DNA of 21,369 nucleotides, from NCBI GenBank assembly GCA_964444465.1, contig CAYUGZ010000012.1, forward strand, positions 1 through 21,369. The letters run 5' to 3'. The notes under the pieces were generated by a model, which did not search any database, was not told the DNA's origin, and saw nothing but the letters and a program-made list of their open reading frames with translations. Of this stretch, positions 7,939 through 15,020 are shown one piece after another (position 1 is the first letter of the stretch; each line of letters starts with the position of its first letter). Made by a program: the position numbers and the translations under genes. Source of the DNA: JACPNE01 sp964444465 (GTDB taxonomy: Archaea > Nanobdellota > Nanobdellia > SCGC-AAA011-G17 > JACPNG01).

Positions 7939-8676
7939 ATGTCAGAAAAGATTACAATTTTAGTTGAAGGAGGAAAAGCTTCAGGAGGTCCACCAGTAGG
8001 ATCCACATTAGGACCAATGGGAATCAATGTTTCTGAGGTAGTTAATGACATAAATCAAAAAACTTCTAGTTTTAAAGGGATGAAAGTTCCTGTAGATATA
8101 ATAATAGAGAAAGATAAGTCATATAAAATTGAGGTTGGAACTCCTCCTGTTTCTCAGTTAATTAAAAAAGAATTGAATTTAGATAAAGGATCTGGAACCC
8201 CTAATATTGACAAAAAAGCTAATATGGGTATTGAACAAGCTATTAAAGTAGCTAAAATGAAACAAGATTCTATGTTTACAAGAAATTTAAAATCAGCTGT
8301 TAAATCTGTTGTTGGAAGTGCAAATGCAGCAGGAATATTAGTAGAAGGATTGAAGGCAGTAGAAGTAAATCCATTAATAGATGAAGGAAAATTTGATAAT
8401 GAAATTAATAATGAAACAACTGAAGTTCCTCAAGAAAAAAAAGCTATATTAAAATCTCAATTAGAGGCTGTTCAAGAGTCTATGCAGAAAGAATTAGAGA
8501 AGAAAAAATTAGCAGAAGAAGCTGAAAAAGCTAAAGAAGCTAAAGTTGCAGCTGCAGCAGCTGAAGGTGAAGAAGCTAAGGAAGGAGAAGAGAAGAAAGA
8601 GGGAGAAGCTGAAGAGAAGAAAGAAGGAGCAGCTGAAGAGAAGAAAGAAGAGCCTAAACAAGAAGCTAAGAAATAA
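7939..8676 (+). CDS. rpl11: Large ribosomal subunit protein uL11 with a long charged C-terminal tail
   Basis: uL11 forms the base of the ribosomal stalk and takes part in factor-dependent GTP hydrolysis. Residues 1 to about 158 are a complete archaeal uL11: an N-terminal domain with the Pro/Gly-rich GGPPVGSTLGPMGINVSEVV (17-35), then the rRNA-binding C-terminal domain with VKSVVGSANAAGILVEG. About 85 extra residues (160-245) follow, almost entirely Glu, Lys and Ala, with a helical start (KSQLEAVQESMQKELEKKK) and repeated AEEKKEG units. Archaeal uL11 is usually about 160 aa, so the tail is additional. The ATG follows the spt5 TAA without a gap. Genes for uL1, uL10 and P1, often next in archaea, are absent. 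Confidence 0.95.
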   Translation: MSEKITILVEGGKASGGPPVGSTLGPMGINVSEVVNDINQKTSSFKGMKVPVDIIIEKDKSYKIEVGTPPVSQLIKKELNLDKGSGTPNIDKKANMGIEQAIKVAKMKQDSMFTRNLKSAVKSVVGSANAAGILVEGLKAVEVNPLIDEGKFDNEINNETTEVPQEKKAILKSQLEAVQESMQKELEKKKLAEEAEKAKEAKVAAAAAEGEEAKEGEEKKEGEAEEKKEGAAEEKKEEPKQEAKK

Positions 8677-8684
8677 AATTAAAC

Positions 8685-8702
8685 TTTTTCCTTTATATTT
8701 TT
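8685..8702 (+). terminator. T-rich terminator after uL11
   Basis: The 36-bp gap between the convergent uL11 and uS2 genes contains TTTTTCCTTTATATTTTT on the plus strand. Such T-tracts stop archaeal RNA polymerase without a hairpin. It ends the secE-spt5-uL11 transcript. Confidence 0.5.
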
Positions 8703-8712
8703 ATGATCTATT

Positions 8713-9315
8713 TTAATCAGGTGTAAAATCATCTAAAGTATATTTAAAATCAGAATCTTTCTCAATCTTTCCTTTTAATTTTTGATATTCCTTAGCTAAT
8801 ATATAGAAAAATAATGCTAATGATTTTCTTCCTTTATTGTTCATAGGAACCATTAAATCTAAATAATTAGCTTCATTGTTTGTATCACACAATCCTACAA
8901 CTGGGATGCCACTTCTAACAGCATCTTTAATTGCATTTTTATCAGGCCAAGGATCTGTTATCAATATAATCTTAGCTTCAGTAAAAGTTTCTAGGTTTGA
9001 ATTTGTTAAAATTCCAGGAGGATATCTTCCTGCAAATGATCTTATTCCAGTTATTTTTGAGAATAATTTAACTGCTTTTTGTCCGTTTTCTCTTCTACAA
9101 ACAATTAAAATTTCACTAGGATCGTAATGAGATAAAAATTTAGATGCTAATCCAATTCTTTCATCTATTTTTTGGACATTCATAACAGCTAGTCCATCAG
9201 GTCTTATCTTATAGATAAAAGGTTCCATATATTTTGTTTTATACTTTGTTCCTATATGCAAACCTACTTTAAGATACATATCTAAAGGAACTAACAATTG
9301 TTTATCTTCTGCCAT
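8713..9315 (-). CDS. rps2: Small ribosomal subunit protein uS2
   Basis: uS2 is a structural protein of the small ribosomal subunit, located at the head-body junction. The 200-aa product carries the family signatures in order: YLKVGLHIGTKYKTKYMEPF (14-33), VCRRENGQKAVKLF (72-85), RYPPGILTN (97-105), DPWPDKNAIKDAVRSGIPVVG (121-141) and VPMNNKGRKSLALFFYILA (156-174). Length and the short acidic C terminus are normal for archaea. In many archaea the gene follows rpoK and eno; here it is split off, with the MscS and glycosyltransferase genes between, and has its own promoter. Confidence 0.95.
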   Translation of the reverse strand: MAEDKQLLVPLDMYLKVGLHIGTKYKTKYMEPFIYKIRPDGLAVMNVQKIDERIGLASKFLSHYDPSEILIVCRRENGQKAVKLFSKITGIRSFAGRYPPGILTNSNLETFTEAKIILITDPWPDKNAIKDAVRSGIPVVGLCDTNNEANYLDLMVPMNNKGRKSLALFFYILAKEYQKLKGKIEKDSDFKYTLDDFTPD

Positions 9316-9337
9316 TTAGAGTTTAGTAAATATTGTG

Positions 9338-9347
9338 TTTATAAAAC
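9338..9347 (-). promoter_or_regulatory. TATA box of the uS2 gene
   Basis: The minus strand reads GTTTTATAAA, centred about 27 bp before ATG 9315, so the mRNA is probably leaderless. It is divergent from the MscS promoter in an 86-bp gap. Confidence 0.6.
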
Positions 9348-9372
9348 TTATTATTTCTAATAAAACAGAATA

Positions 9373-9380
9373 TTTTTATA
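9373..9380 (+). promoter_or_regulatory. TATA box of the MscS-family gene
   Basis: The plus strand reads TTTTTATA, centred about 25 bp before the GTG at 9402. The spacing supports GTG as the start on a leaderless mRNA. Confidence 0.5.
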
Positions 9381-9401
9381 TTACTTAAATAAAAAAGAGA
9401 T

Positions 9402-10442
9402 GTGGCACTTCAAGATATCTTATTAAATAATGAATATATAAGAGCATTTTTAATTTTCGTTTTAACAATATTAGTTTCAGAAATATTTCTTTTTATAATC
9501 AAAAAATATGTTCATAAGATCACATTAAAAACAAAAACAGAAATTGATGATGTAATCTTAGATAGCATTACAAAACCTCTACATCTGTTGATTATTCTAA
9601 TTGGGTCTTATACATTTACCAAATCTCTATCTATTCTTAATCCTTATTTTGTAGGGATAGATAAATTTTCATTTATTTTATTTGTATTAATTATATCCTA
9701 TATCTTAACTAGAGTTATCTCAGTTTTAGTAACAACTTGGTTAAAAGTAAAGAAGAAATATGAAAAGACACCTCAATTATTCAGCAAAATAATAACAGTT
9801 ATAATTTATGTTATAGCAATATTGATAATTTTAGATTTTTTTGATATTCAAATAACTCCATTAGTTGCTGCTTTAGGATTAGGAGGATTGGCTGTTGGAT
9901 TGGCATTACAAGATACTTTATCAAACTTTTTTGCTGGATTACACATTATTTCTGATAGGCCTATTAATGTAGGAGATTATATTGAGATAGAAGGAAATGA
10001 AAAAGGATTTGTTGAAGATATTGGATGGAGAACTATAAGGATTAGAACTCTACCAAATACTATTGTTATCATGCCTAATAAAAAATTAGCTGAATCTAAA
10101 ATAATAAATTATTTTATGCCTCAAAAAGAGATGAGTACTTTAGTACAAGTGGGGGTGTCTTATAATGAAGATTTAAAGAAAATTGAACGAATAACAATAG
10201 AAGAAGCTACAAAAATTCAAAAAAGAGTTAAAGGTGCTATAAAAGATTTCAAACCATTCATAAGATATCATACTTTTGGAGATTCAAATATTAATTTTAC
10301 TATTATCTTAAGAGTAGAAGCTTTTGTTGATAAATATTTAGTTAAACATGAATTTATTAAAGCATTAAAAGAAAGATATGATAAAGAGAAAATAGAGATA
10401 TCTTGGCCTGTAAGAAAAGTTTATAATTATAAAGGAGAATAA
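9402..10442 (+). CDS. mscS: MscS-family mechanosensitive ion channel
   Basis: This 346-aa membrane protein should open under membrane tension and relieve osmotic shock. Likely helices are at about 12-34, 58-78, 88-113 and 128-148, followed by the pore-lining helix 152-182 (ITPLVAALGLGGLAVGLALQ...), which has the Gly/Ala packing typical of MscS TM3. The beta domain follows: DRPINVGDYIEIEG (185-198), GFVEDIGWRTIRIRT (202-216) and VIMPNKKLAESKIINY (222-237). The C-terminal alpha/beta cytosolic domain closes the protein. I chose GTG 9402 because it sits about 25 bp after a TATA element; an overlapping ATG at 9400 is in another frame. The gene stands alone and converges on the glycosyltransferase gene across 21 bp. 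Confidence 0.92.
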   Translation: MALQDILLNNEYIRAFLIFVLTILVSEIFLFIIKKYVHKITLKTKTEIDDVILDSITKPLHLLIILIGSYTFTKSLSILNPYFVGIDKFSFILFVLIISYILTRVISVLVTTWLKVKKKYEKTPQLFSKIITVIIYVIAILIILDFFDIQITPLVAALGLGGLAVGLALQDTLSNFFAGLHIISDRPINVGDYIEIEGNEKGFVEDIGWRTIRIRTLPNTIVIMPNKKLAESKIINYFMPQKEMSTLVQVGVSYNEDLKKIERITIEEATKIQKRVKGAIKDFKPFIRYHTFGDSNINFTIILRVEAFVDKYLVKHEFIKALKERYDKEKIEISWPVRKVYNYKGE

Positions 10443-10463
10443 TAATTTTATAATAAATATGAT

Positions 10464-11198
10464 TTAATGTGGTGCCCAATATCCCTTAAGCATAGGGTTA
10501 TTTATTCTTCCATTTTGATGTTCATCTAAAATTTTTAGTCCAATTCCAGAAATGTTATCATCATGCATCCTATAATGAAATAATGGTTCTGGAATGTGCA
10601 ATCCCCTATAACCATTGCTTACAATTCCTCTCCATCTTTTAACTTTTGTAGCTGTTTTAATTTTAACATCTAAAGGTAATACTTCTCTTAATACTCTAGT
10701 AAGTGTTGCTCCACAACCAGGTAGGTAACTTTCAGTTTGTAAAAGTTCTGGGTCAAATTCGTTAGATAATCCTTGATCTAATACTTTTCCATCTTTATCC
10801 ATCAACCAAGTATTTGAATATACAAATCCTACACTTTCAGGTTCATTTTCCAATAAAAGTGAAGTTTGTCTTGATACATATTCAGGAAGAAGTGTATCAT
10901 CTGAATCCAAAATTATTGTTACTTTACCCTCAACTAATTTCATACCTTCATTAATGGCATTATTCACACCTTTATTTTCTTTAGAGTATATGGTTCTTAC
11001 TCTTTTAAATCTAGATTTAGTTTCCTTTGTTATCTCTTCAATTACACTAATAGAGTCATCTTTACTACCATCATCAACTATAATTAATTCTATATTCTCA
11101 TAATCTTGTTTTTCTACACTTCTTACAGTTTCTGAAATAAATCTCCCATAATTAAAGTTTGGAATTAAAACAGAAACTAAAACATATTCAGATAACAT
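10464..11198 (-). CDS. Family 2 (GT-A fold) glycosyltransferase
   Basis: This 244-aa enzyme probably transfers a nucleotide-activated sugar to a glycan, lipid or protein. It has the GT-A core: VSVLIPNFNYGRFISETVRS (9-28), IELIIVDDGSKDDS (36-49) for nucleotide binding, NKGVNNAINEGMKL (75-88), and the metal-binding DSD at 98-100 in TIILDSDDTLLPEYV. A region with GCGATLTRVLREVL and the C-terminal YRMHDDNIS (209-217) are usual in GT2 enzymes. There is no membrane helix. A longer reading from TTG 11207 is possible, but ATG 11198 lies 27 bp after a strong TATA box and is preferred. It may act in surface glycosylation; the sequon-rich protease in this window could be a target. Confidence 0.88.
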   Translation of the reverse strand: MLSEYVLVSVLIPNFNYGRFISETVRSVEKQDYENIELIIVDDGSKDDSISVIEEITKETKSRFKRVRTIYSKENKGVNNAINEGMKLVEGKVTIILDSDDTLLPEYVSRQTSLLLENEPESVGFVYSNTWLMDKDGKVLDQGLSNEFDPELLQTESYLPGCGATLTRVLREVLPLDVKIKTATKVKRWRGIVSNGYRGLHIPEPLFHYRMHDDNISGIGLKILDEHQNGRINNPMLKGYWAPH

Positions 11199-11219
11199 GG
11201 ACAACAAATTTATTATTCG

Positions 11220-11229
11220 TTTATATATC
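11220..11229 (-). promoter_or_regulatory. TATA box of the glycosyltransferase gene
   Basis: The minus strand reads GATATATAAA in the gap after the enolase-like gene. Its centre is about 27 bp before ATG 11198, so the gene probably has its own leaderless transcript and is not only read from the exosome operon. Confidence 0.6.
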
Positions 11230-11235
11230 TATCCA

Positions 11236-12372
11236 TTATTCATTAATTTCTTGTTCTATTTTCTTTAAAGAATTAATCTTTGCTAATCTTTCTTTTCCAG
11301 AAATCCCACATTTGATAAATGGGACTTCCCAAGCAACAGCTAGATGTGATATTAAATCATCTTTAGTTTCTCCAGCTCTGTGGGACATTATAGGAATAAT
11401 ATTATTTTCCTTTGCATAATCAATAAAATCTTTAACTAAATTTAGAGAACCAATTTGATTTGGTTTTATTAGTACAACATTAATCTTATCTTTTAGTTTT
11501 TTTAGTCTTTCTAAATTTGTACAAGTTAAATTATCTGAACAAACTAATTTAGATTTTATTCTTTTATATCCTTCTTCATCATTTTCTTCTACAGGATCTT
11601 CTACATATTTTAAGTTATAATCTTCTATCAATGAATTAATGAATTCAATATGTTCATCTCTTTTTAATTTTCTTTCTTTTCTAATACTTGAAAAGTTTTT
11701 ATAAGTATACAAATCATTTTTAAATAAAGAATTAGCATTTAAATCTAATCCAACATCAATATTAAATCCTAAATCATTAGAAGCTAATTCCGAAGTTCTT
11801 GTTAATATATCTAATATACTATTAGTATTAAGATTAGGTGCCCAAGCTCCAACATAATTTTTATCTTTAATATTAAATTCTTTTCCTATCCTCTTGTAGA
11901 TATATTCATTAGCAAATATTCCATCTGAAAAATCTTTTATCCTTGGAATAATTAAAAATTCTTGGAAGTCAACATTATTTTTTCCATGGGGTCTTCCACC
12001 TACACAATTTCCAATAGGAGTAGGCATCTTATCAGCATTTGAATTTAAAAAATTCCATACATTATTGTTTGATAAAGCTTTTAATATTGCTCCTTGTAAT
12101 GCATACAACCCATTAGCTCCTAAATCTTCTTTGATGCTCTCTAGATAATATAAATCTTCAAATTCATTAACTCTAGTTCCTTTTAATTGTTTTAAATTAT
12201 TAATAAATTCAATACTTTTATCTATATCTTCAGAGTAAAGTGGTTGAGAAAATTTTCCAGTTGTCACACCAATAGGAGAAGAACAAGTATATTTTTTATT
12301 TACTACAACCTCTATTGTAGAGTTACCCATAGAATTTAGGATTTTTCTTGCTATAACCTTTTTTATTTTCAC
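11236..12372 (-). CDS. eno: Divergent enolase (phosphopyruvate hydratase-like) lacking the DEGG catalytic segment
   Basis: This 378-aa protein aligns with enolase over its length but is shorter than the usual 410-430 aa. Retained, with yeast numbering: H129 (H159), E138 (E168) in NVDFQEFLIIP, metal ligands D210 (D246), E258 (E295) and D280 (D320), general base K303 (K345) in LIKPNQIGSL, H331 (H373) in MSHRAGET and K354 (K396). Changed: VGDEGGYAPNL has become VGAWAPNL (174-181), removing the acid E211; DSRGNPT is NSMGNST; and the mobile loop SGASTG is PIGVTTG (33-39). The start is GTG. It lies 38 bp after rpoK, where archaea normally carry eno, so it may be this organism's only enolase or a changed enzyme. 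Catalysis of 2-phosphoglycerate dehydration is uncertain. Confidence 0.85.
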   Translation of the reverse strand: MKIKKVIARKILNSMGNSTIEVVVNKKYTCSSPIGVTTGKFSQPLYSEDIDKSIEFINNLKQLKGTRVNEFEDLYYLESIKEDLGANGLYALQGAILKALSNNNVWNFLNSNADKMPTPIGNCVGGRPHGKNNVDFQEFLIIPRIKDFSDGIFANEYIYKRIGKEFNIKDKNYVGAWAPNLNTNSILDILTRTSELASNDLGFNIDVGLDLNANSLFKNDLYTYKNFSSIRKERKLKRDEHIEFINSLIEDYNLKYVEDPVEENDEEGYKRIKSKLVCSDNLTCTNLERLKKLKDKINVVLIKPNQIGSLNLVKDFIDYAKENNIIPIMSHRAGETKDDLISHLAVAWEVPFIKCGISGKERLAKINSLKKIEQEINE

Positions 12373-12410
12373 TTTAAAAATATCTTAATTTCTTTTTTAA
12401 AGATTTTGAA

Positions 12411-12623
12411 TTAAGCTTTTATTGGTAAAGGTCTTTTAATTGTTATAGGAATTATACCTTGATTAAATTCTGTTTTTGCCATCTCAACAGGATTGTAATT
12501 TATCTTTTCTAAGGCTTCCGAATCTAATTTTAAAAGTGTAGGTGCACCCATTGCAATCTGTAAAGCTCTTGCTCCAATAATTCTAGCTTTTTCATATTTT
12601 GTGTATTTATATTTTTGTGCCAT
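12411..12623 (-). CDS. rpoK: DNA-directed RNA polymerase subunit K (Rpb6/omega homologue)
   Basis: RpoK is the small subunit that helps assemble archaeal RNA polymerase and buttresses the largest subunit. The 70-aa product contains nearly the whole conserved core: YTKYEKARIIGARALQIAMG (7-26), a short variable loop, then NPVEMAKTEFNQGIIPITIKRPLP (44-67). The length is normal for a form without the acidic N-terminal extension. Its ATG comes one base after the rrp42 stop, so it is transcribed with the exosome operon. In other archaea rpoK commonly sits with rpoN, uL13, uS9 and eno; here it follows rrp42 directly. Confidence 0.94.
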   Translation of the reverse strand: MAQKYKYTKYEKARIIGARALQIAMGAPTLLKLDSEALEKINYNPVEMAKTEFNQGIIPITIKRPLPIKA

Positions 12624-12624
12624 C

Positions 12625-13401
12625 TTATAATAATTTATTTAGTTCTTTATTCTTTTTTAAAGCTATGTCTACCATACTTTTAATGTCTTCTAGAGATAAT
12701 GAAGCTTTTCCACCTTTTTGTAATGCACATATCTCTCCATTATCTAATGTGGCTACTGTTAAACGAGCATCCATGAATTTTTCTTCTTCATCAGTTGGAT
12801 CCACTATTAGTTTATCATCTATCTTTAGTATAGTGCAAGAGATAGGAATCTTTGCTAACGGAACATTTTTTTTAGTTTTTTTACCATATTCAACTCTTTC
12901 TTTCTTTTCATCGTATTCTGGGATCTTTGCATCTTTTAATGCTGCTAAAGCTGCTAAAGCTGCTGCATCAAATAGATTTCCTGCATTATTTAATGGGTAG
13001 ATATCAAGAAAAATATTCCATACTTTTTCTTCTTTTTTAATACATAATTTTTGTAGATCTATACATTTACTTTCTCTAATTCCTCTATCTACAACCCTAG
13101 CTAATTCAATTGAGCCAATACTTGGTGGACCTGATTCAAAATCAGGAGAAGATAAAGGTAATAATTCAGCATTAACCATCAAATTTCCTTGATCTGGGTT
13201 ATCAGAATAAGGTGTTCCAACATCCATCTTAACTCCAGCAACTACAATTGTTTCTCCAATGGTTACTTTAGCTGAACCTTCTGCTTTAGGTGATACATTT
13301 GTTTCTATAGTGATTGGTTTTCTATACTCATCTAATTTTCTATTGTCTAATCTAGCTTCTTTATTTAATAAGGTCATAATTTGCTCTTTTGTATTTATCA
13401 T
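12625..13401 (-). CDS. rrp42: Exosome complex component Rrp42
   Basis: Rrp42 is the non-catalytic RNase PH-like partner that alternates with Rrp41 in the hexameric exosome ring and helps bind RNA. The 258-aa product starts with a helix (NTKEQIMTLLNKEARLDNRK) and has the typical core: RKPITIETNVSPKAEGSAKVTIGETIVVAGVKMDV, the RNA-contact region ELARVVDRGIRES (104-116), LDIYPLNNAGNLFDAAALAALAAL and TDEEEKFMDARLTVATLDNG. The active-site aspartate motif of Rrp41 is not present, as expected. It overlaps rrp41 by ATGA and is followed by rpoK after one base. In many archaea eL43 (L37Ae) comes next, which is not the case here. Confidence 0.95.
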   Translation of the reverse strand: MINTKEQIMTLLNKEARLDNRKLDEYRKPITIETNVSPKAEGSAKVTIGETIVVAGVKMDVGTPYSDNPDQGNLMVNAELLPLSSPDFESGPPSIGSIELARVVDRGIRESKCIDLQKLCIKKEEKVWNIFLDIYPLNNAGNLFDAAALAALAALKDAKIPEYDEKKERVEYGKKTKKNVPLAKIPISCTILKIDDKLIVDPTDEEEKFMDARLTVATLDNGEICALQKGGKASLSLEDIKSMVDIALKKNKELNKLL

Positions 13402-14090
13402 TTGTAATTCTCCTTCAATGCTTTCTTTTGTAATTCAAAAATTTTCATACAAGCTTCTTTTCCTAATTCTATAGCTTTTACTAACTCATCTTTTGAGATT
13501 TCTCCATCCATTTGTAACAAAGTAATGTTTCCATCTCTTGGCGTCATTGCTATTGGAAGATCTGTTGCTCCTCCTTCAAAATCTTCTTCTTCTTTATCTA
13601 AATCAACAACAATATCTTTTCCTACTTTTCCAACAGATATTGATGAAACTAAATCTTTCATGATCAACCCAGCATCAGCTAAAGCCATTGCTGCTGCAGT
13701 TATTCCAGCACATCTTGTACCTGCATCTGCTTGAGTCATTTCAATAAAAACATCTACAACAGTATTAGGAAATTCTTTTAGATCTAAAACTGGATTTAAA
13801 GAATTTTCAGTTACTAATGAAATCTCTTTAGATCTTCTTGATGGTCCAGGTCTTACTCTCTCTCCTGTTGAAAAACTCATCATATTATAGTTACATCTTA
13901 ATAACCCAGCTTTAGGGTTTCTCATAAATGTAGGATGTAATGCTCTTGGTCCATAAACTGCTGCAATAGCTTTTGTCTTTCCAATTCTAAACATAGCTGA
14001 GCCATCTGCTCTTTTTACAACTCCTACCTTTGCTTCCATCTCTCTTAATTCATCAAATTTTCTTCCATCTAATCTTTTATTCTTTGTCAT
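13398..14090 (-). CDS. rrp41: Exosome complex catalytic component Rrp41
   Basis: Rrp41 is the catalytic subunit of the exosome and degrades RNA phosphorolytically 3' to 5', and can also add tails. The 230-aa product shows RLDGRKFDELREMEAKVGVV, VYGPRALHP (45-53), the RNA-binding Arg-rich VRPGPSRRSKEIS (79-91), the phosphate-binding DAGTRCAGI (122-130) and catalytic D177 in GGATDLPIAMTPRDG (173-187). Length is slightly below the usual 240-250. Its ATG lies 14 bp inside rrp4. The start is marked by an AGAGG-like Shine-Dalgarno about 7 nt upstream and sits in the first copy of a 24-bp tandem duplication. Confidence 0.96.
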   Translation of the reverse strand: MTKNKRLDGRKFDELREMEAKVGVVKRADGSAMFRIGKTKAIAAVYGPRALHPTFMRNPKAGLLRCNYNMMSFSTGERVRPGPSRRSKEISLVTENSLNPVLDLKEFPNTVVDVFIEMTQADAGTRCAGITAAAMALADAGLIMKDLVSSISVGKVGKDIVVDLDKEEEDFEGGATDLPIAMTPRDGNITLLQMDGEISKDELVKAIELGKEACMKIFELQKKALKENYK

Positions 14091-14790
14091 TTTTAACCTC
14101 TAAAACTTTGTCATTTTTAACATCTAAAAATTTCTTCATTTCATCTGTTAAACCTTCAATATGGGCTTTTTCATCTATCATTCTTATAGCTTCTACAACT
14201 TTAACTTCTTGTTCTGGTTCTCCTTGAATCCAGACTACACCATTTTGTCCTACGGTTATTCTACATTGAGTAGCATCTTTCACTAAAGTTATCATACTTC
14301 CTTGTTTTCCAATAACTCTTGGAACTTTAGAAGGGGTAACATTAATTATTCTTCCACCTCTTAACTTTCTTAATCCAGGACCTTTAGTTGTTAGATCCAT
14401 AAATTTAGCCCTGTTTACATTAAGAATTTTAGCTACAACAATATCATCAAAATCGTAATATTTTGTGAAATCTTCATTTCTTTCTACAAAGTCTGTTGTT
14501 CCTTCTTTTAATGTTAAGTTAGCGTCATATGCATATCCAATGTTTATTGTCCATCCATTTAATCCAATGTTAACAACTTTTCCTATTACAGTGTCTCCTG
14601 CTTTAGGAATGTATCTTCCATTTAATGGAATTATTTTTATTAATCTTCCATTAACATTTACTAATCCTAATTGAGAAGCTATTATCTTATCATCTTGTCT
14701 ATATGTTCCTTTAGCTGGTAAAAAATCCATTCCTTCAGCTATTTCTTCTCCAGGAACTACTATTGTTTTTTCTTCTATTAATAATGCCAT
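14077..14790 (-). CDS. rrp4: Exosome complex RNA-binding cap protein Rrp4
   Basis: Rrp4 forms the trimeric cap that feeds RNA into the Rrp41-Rrp42 ring. The 237-aa product has the N-terminal domain (EEKTIVVPGEEIAEGMDFLP, GTYRQDDKIIASQLGLV), an S1 domain (about 60-140, with YIPKAGDTVIGKVVNIGLNG) and a KH domain (about 145-210) with the loop GKQGSM (164-169). The C-terminal end, FLDVKNDKVLEVKNDKE, contains a short repeated VKNDK unit from a tandem DNA duplication that overlaps the rrp41 start. It follows the small membrane-protein gene by 2 bp. An AGGAG motif about 10 nt before the ATG could be its ribosome binding site. Confidence 0.95.
   Translation of the reverse strand: MALLIEEKTIVVPGEEIAEGMDFLPAKGTYRQDDKIIASQLGLVNVNGRLIKIIPLNGRYIPKAGDTVIGKVVNIGLNGWTINIGYAYDANLTLKEGTTDFVERNEDFTKYYDFDDIVVAKILNVNRAKFMDLTTKGPGLRKLRGGRIINVTPSKVPRVIGKQGSMITLVKDATQCRITVGQNGVVWIQGEPEQEVKVVEAIRMIDEKAHIEGLTDEMKKFLDVKNDKVLEVKNDKE
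14082..14129. repeat. 24-bp tandem duplication over the rrp4/rrp41 junction
   Basis: Positions 14082-14105 and 14106-14129 are 24-bp copies with one mismatch. On the coding strand each contains GTTAAAAATGACAAAG, so the ATG that starts rrp41 (14090) has a duplicate at 14114. The duplicate ATG is followed by three codons and a stop. The Shine-Dalgarno-like AGAGG is present only in the copy used by rrp41; the other reads AGATG. In rrp4 the repeat adds eight codons in frame. Confidence 0.85.
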
Positions 14791-14792
14791 TT

Positions 14793-15020
14793 TTATTCTT
14801 CTCCTTTAATTCCTTTTTCTCTCAATTCCTTTGGTGCTCTCCAGTATAATTCTTCAGTAGCCACTCTTTCAAGTCTTCTTGCCCTTTTACAAAAATAGAT
14901 TGAGAGTGCCAAACCACTCAAAGATATACCACCCAATGAATTGAAGATATAATTTGGATTAAATTTATATTGTTCCATCATATCTATTCCTAATTGATAG
15001 ATTTCATTTAATTCAATCAT
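14793..15020 (-). CDS. Small single-pass membrane protein embedded in the exosome operon
   Basis: I do not recognise this 75-aa protein. An N-terminal soluble part (1-23) with two Met and acidic residues is followed by one hydrophobic segment (about 24-44, YIFNSLGGISLSGLALSIYFC) and then a strongly basic stretch KRARRLER. By the positive-inside rule the N terminus is outside and about 30 residues, ending in ATEELYWRAPKELREKG and acidic residues, face the cytoplasm. Its ATG overlaps the SBDS stop (ATGA) and rrp4 starts 2 bp after its stop, so it is translated as part of the SBDS-exosome operon. No such gene belongs to the standard archaeal superoperon that I know. A membrane tether for the exosome or a ribosome-linked factor is possible, but that is inference. 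Confidence 0.75.
   Translation of the reverse strand: MIELNEIYQLGIDMMEQYKFNPNYIFNSLGGISLSGLALSIYFCKRARRLERVATEELYWRAPKELREKGIKGEE

Noticed and set aside
8520..8670. Purine-rich repeat as a possible functional DNA repeat or CRISPR-like array
   Set aside because: It is simply the coding sequence of the Glu/Lys/Ala tail of uL11, with no spacer structure.
9400..9402. ATG at 9400 as the start of the MscS gene
   Set aside because: It is out of frame with the channel; the in-frame start is the overlapping GTG at 9402.
11199..11207. TTG codons upstream as start of the glycosyltransferase
   Set aside because: An in-frame ATG at 11198 lies 27 bp after a strong TATA box, the spacing seen at other genes here.
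12599..13000. Open reading frame of 133 codons on the plus strand, antisense to rrp42
   Set aside because: Its Ser/Phe-rich translation is typical of antisense reading; rrp42 is well conserved on the other strand.
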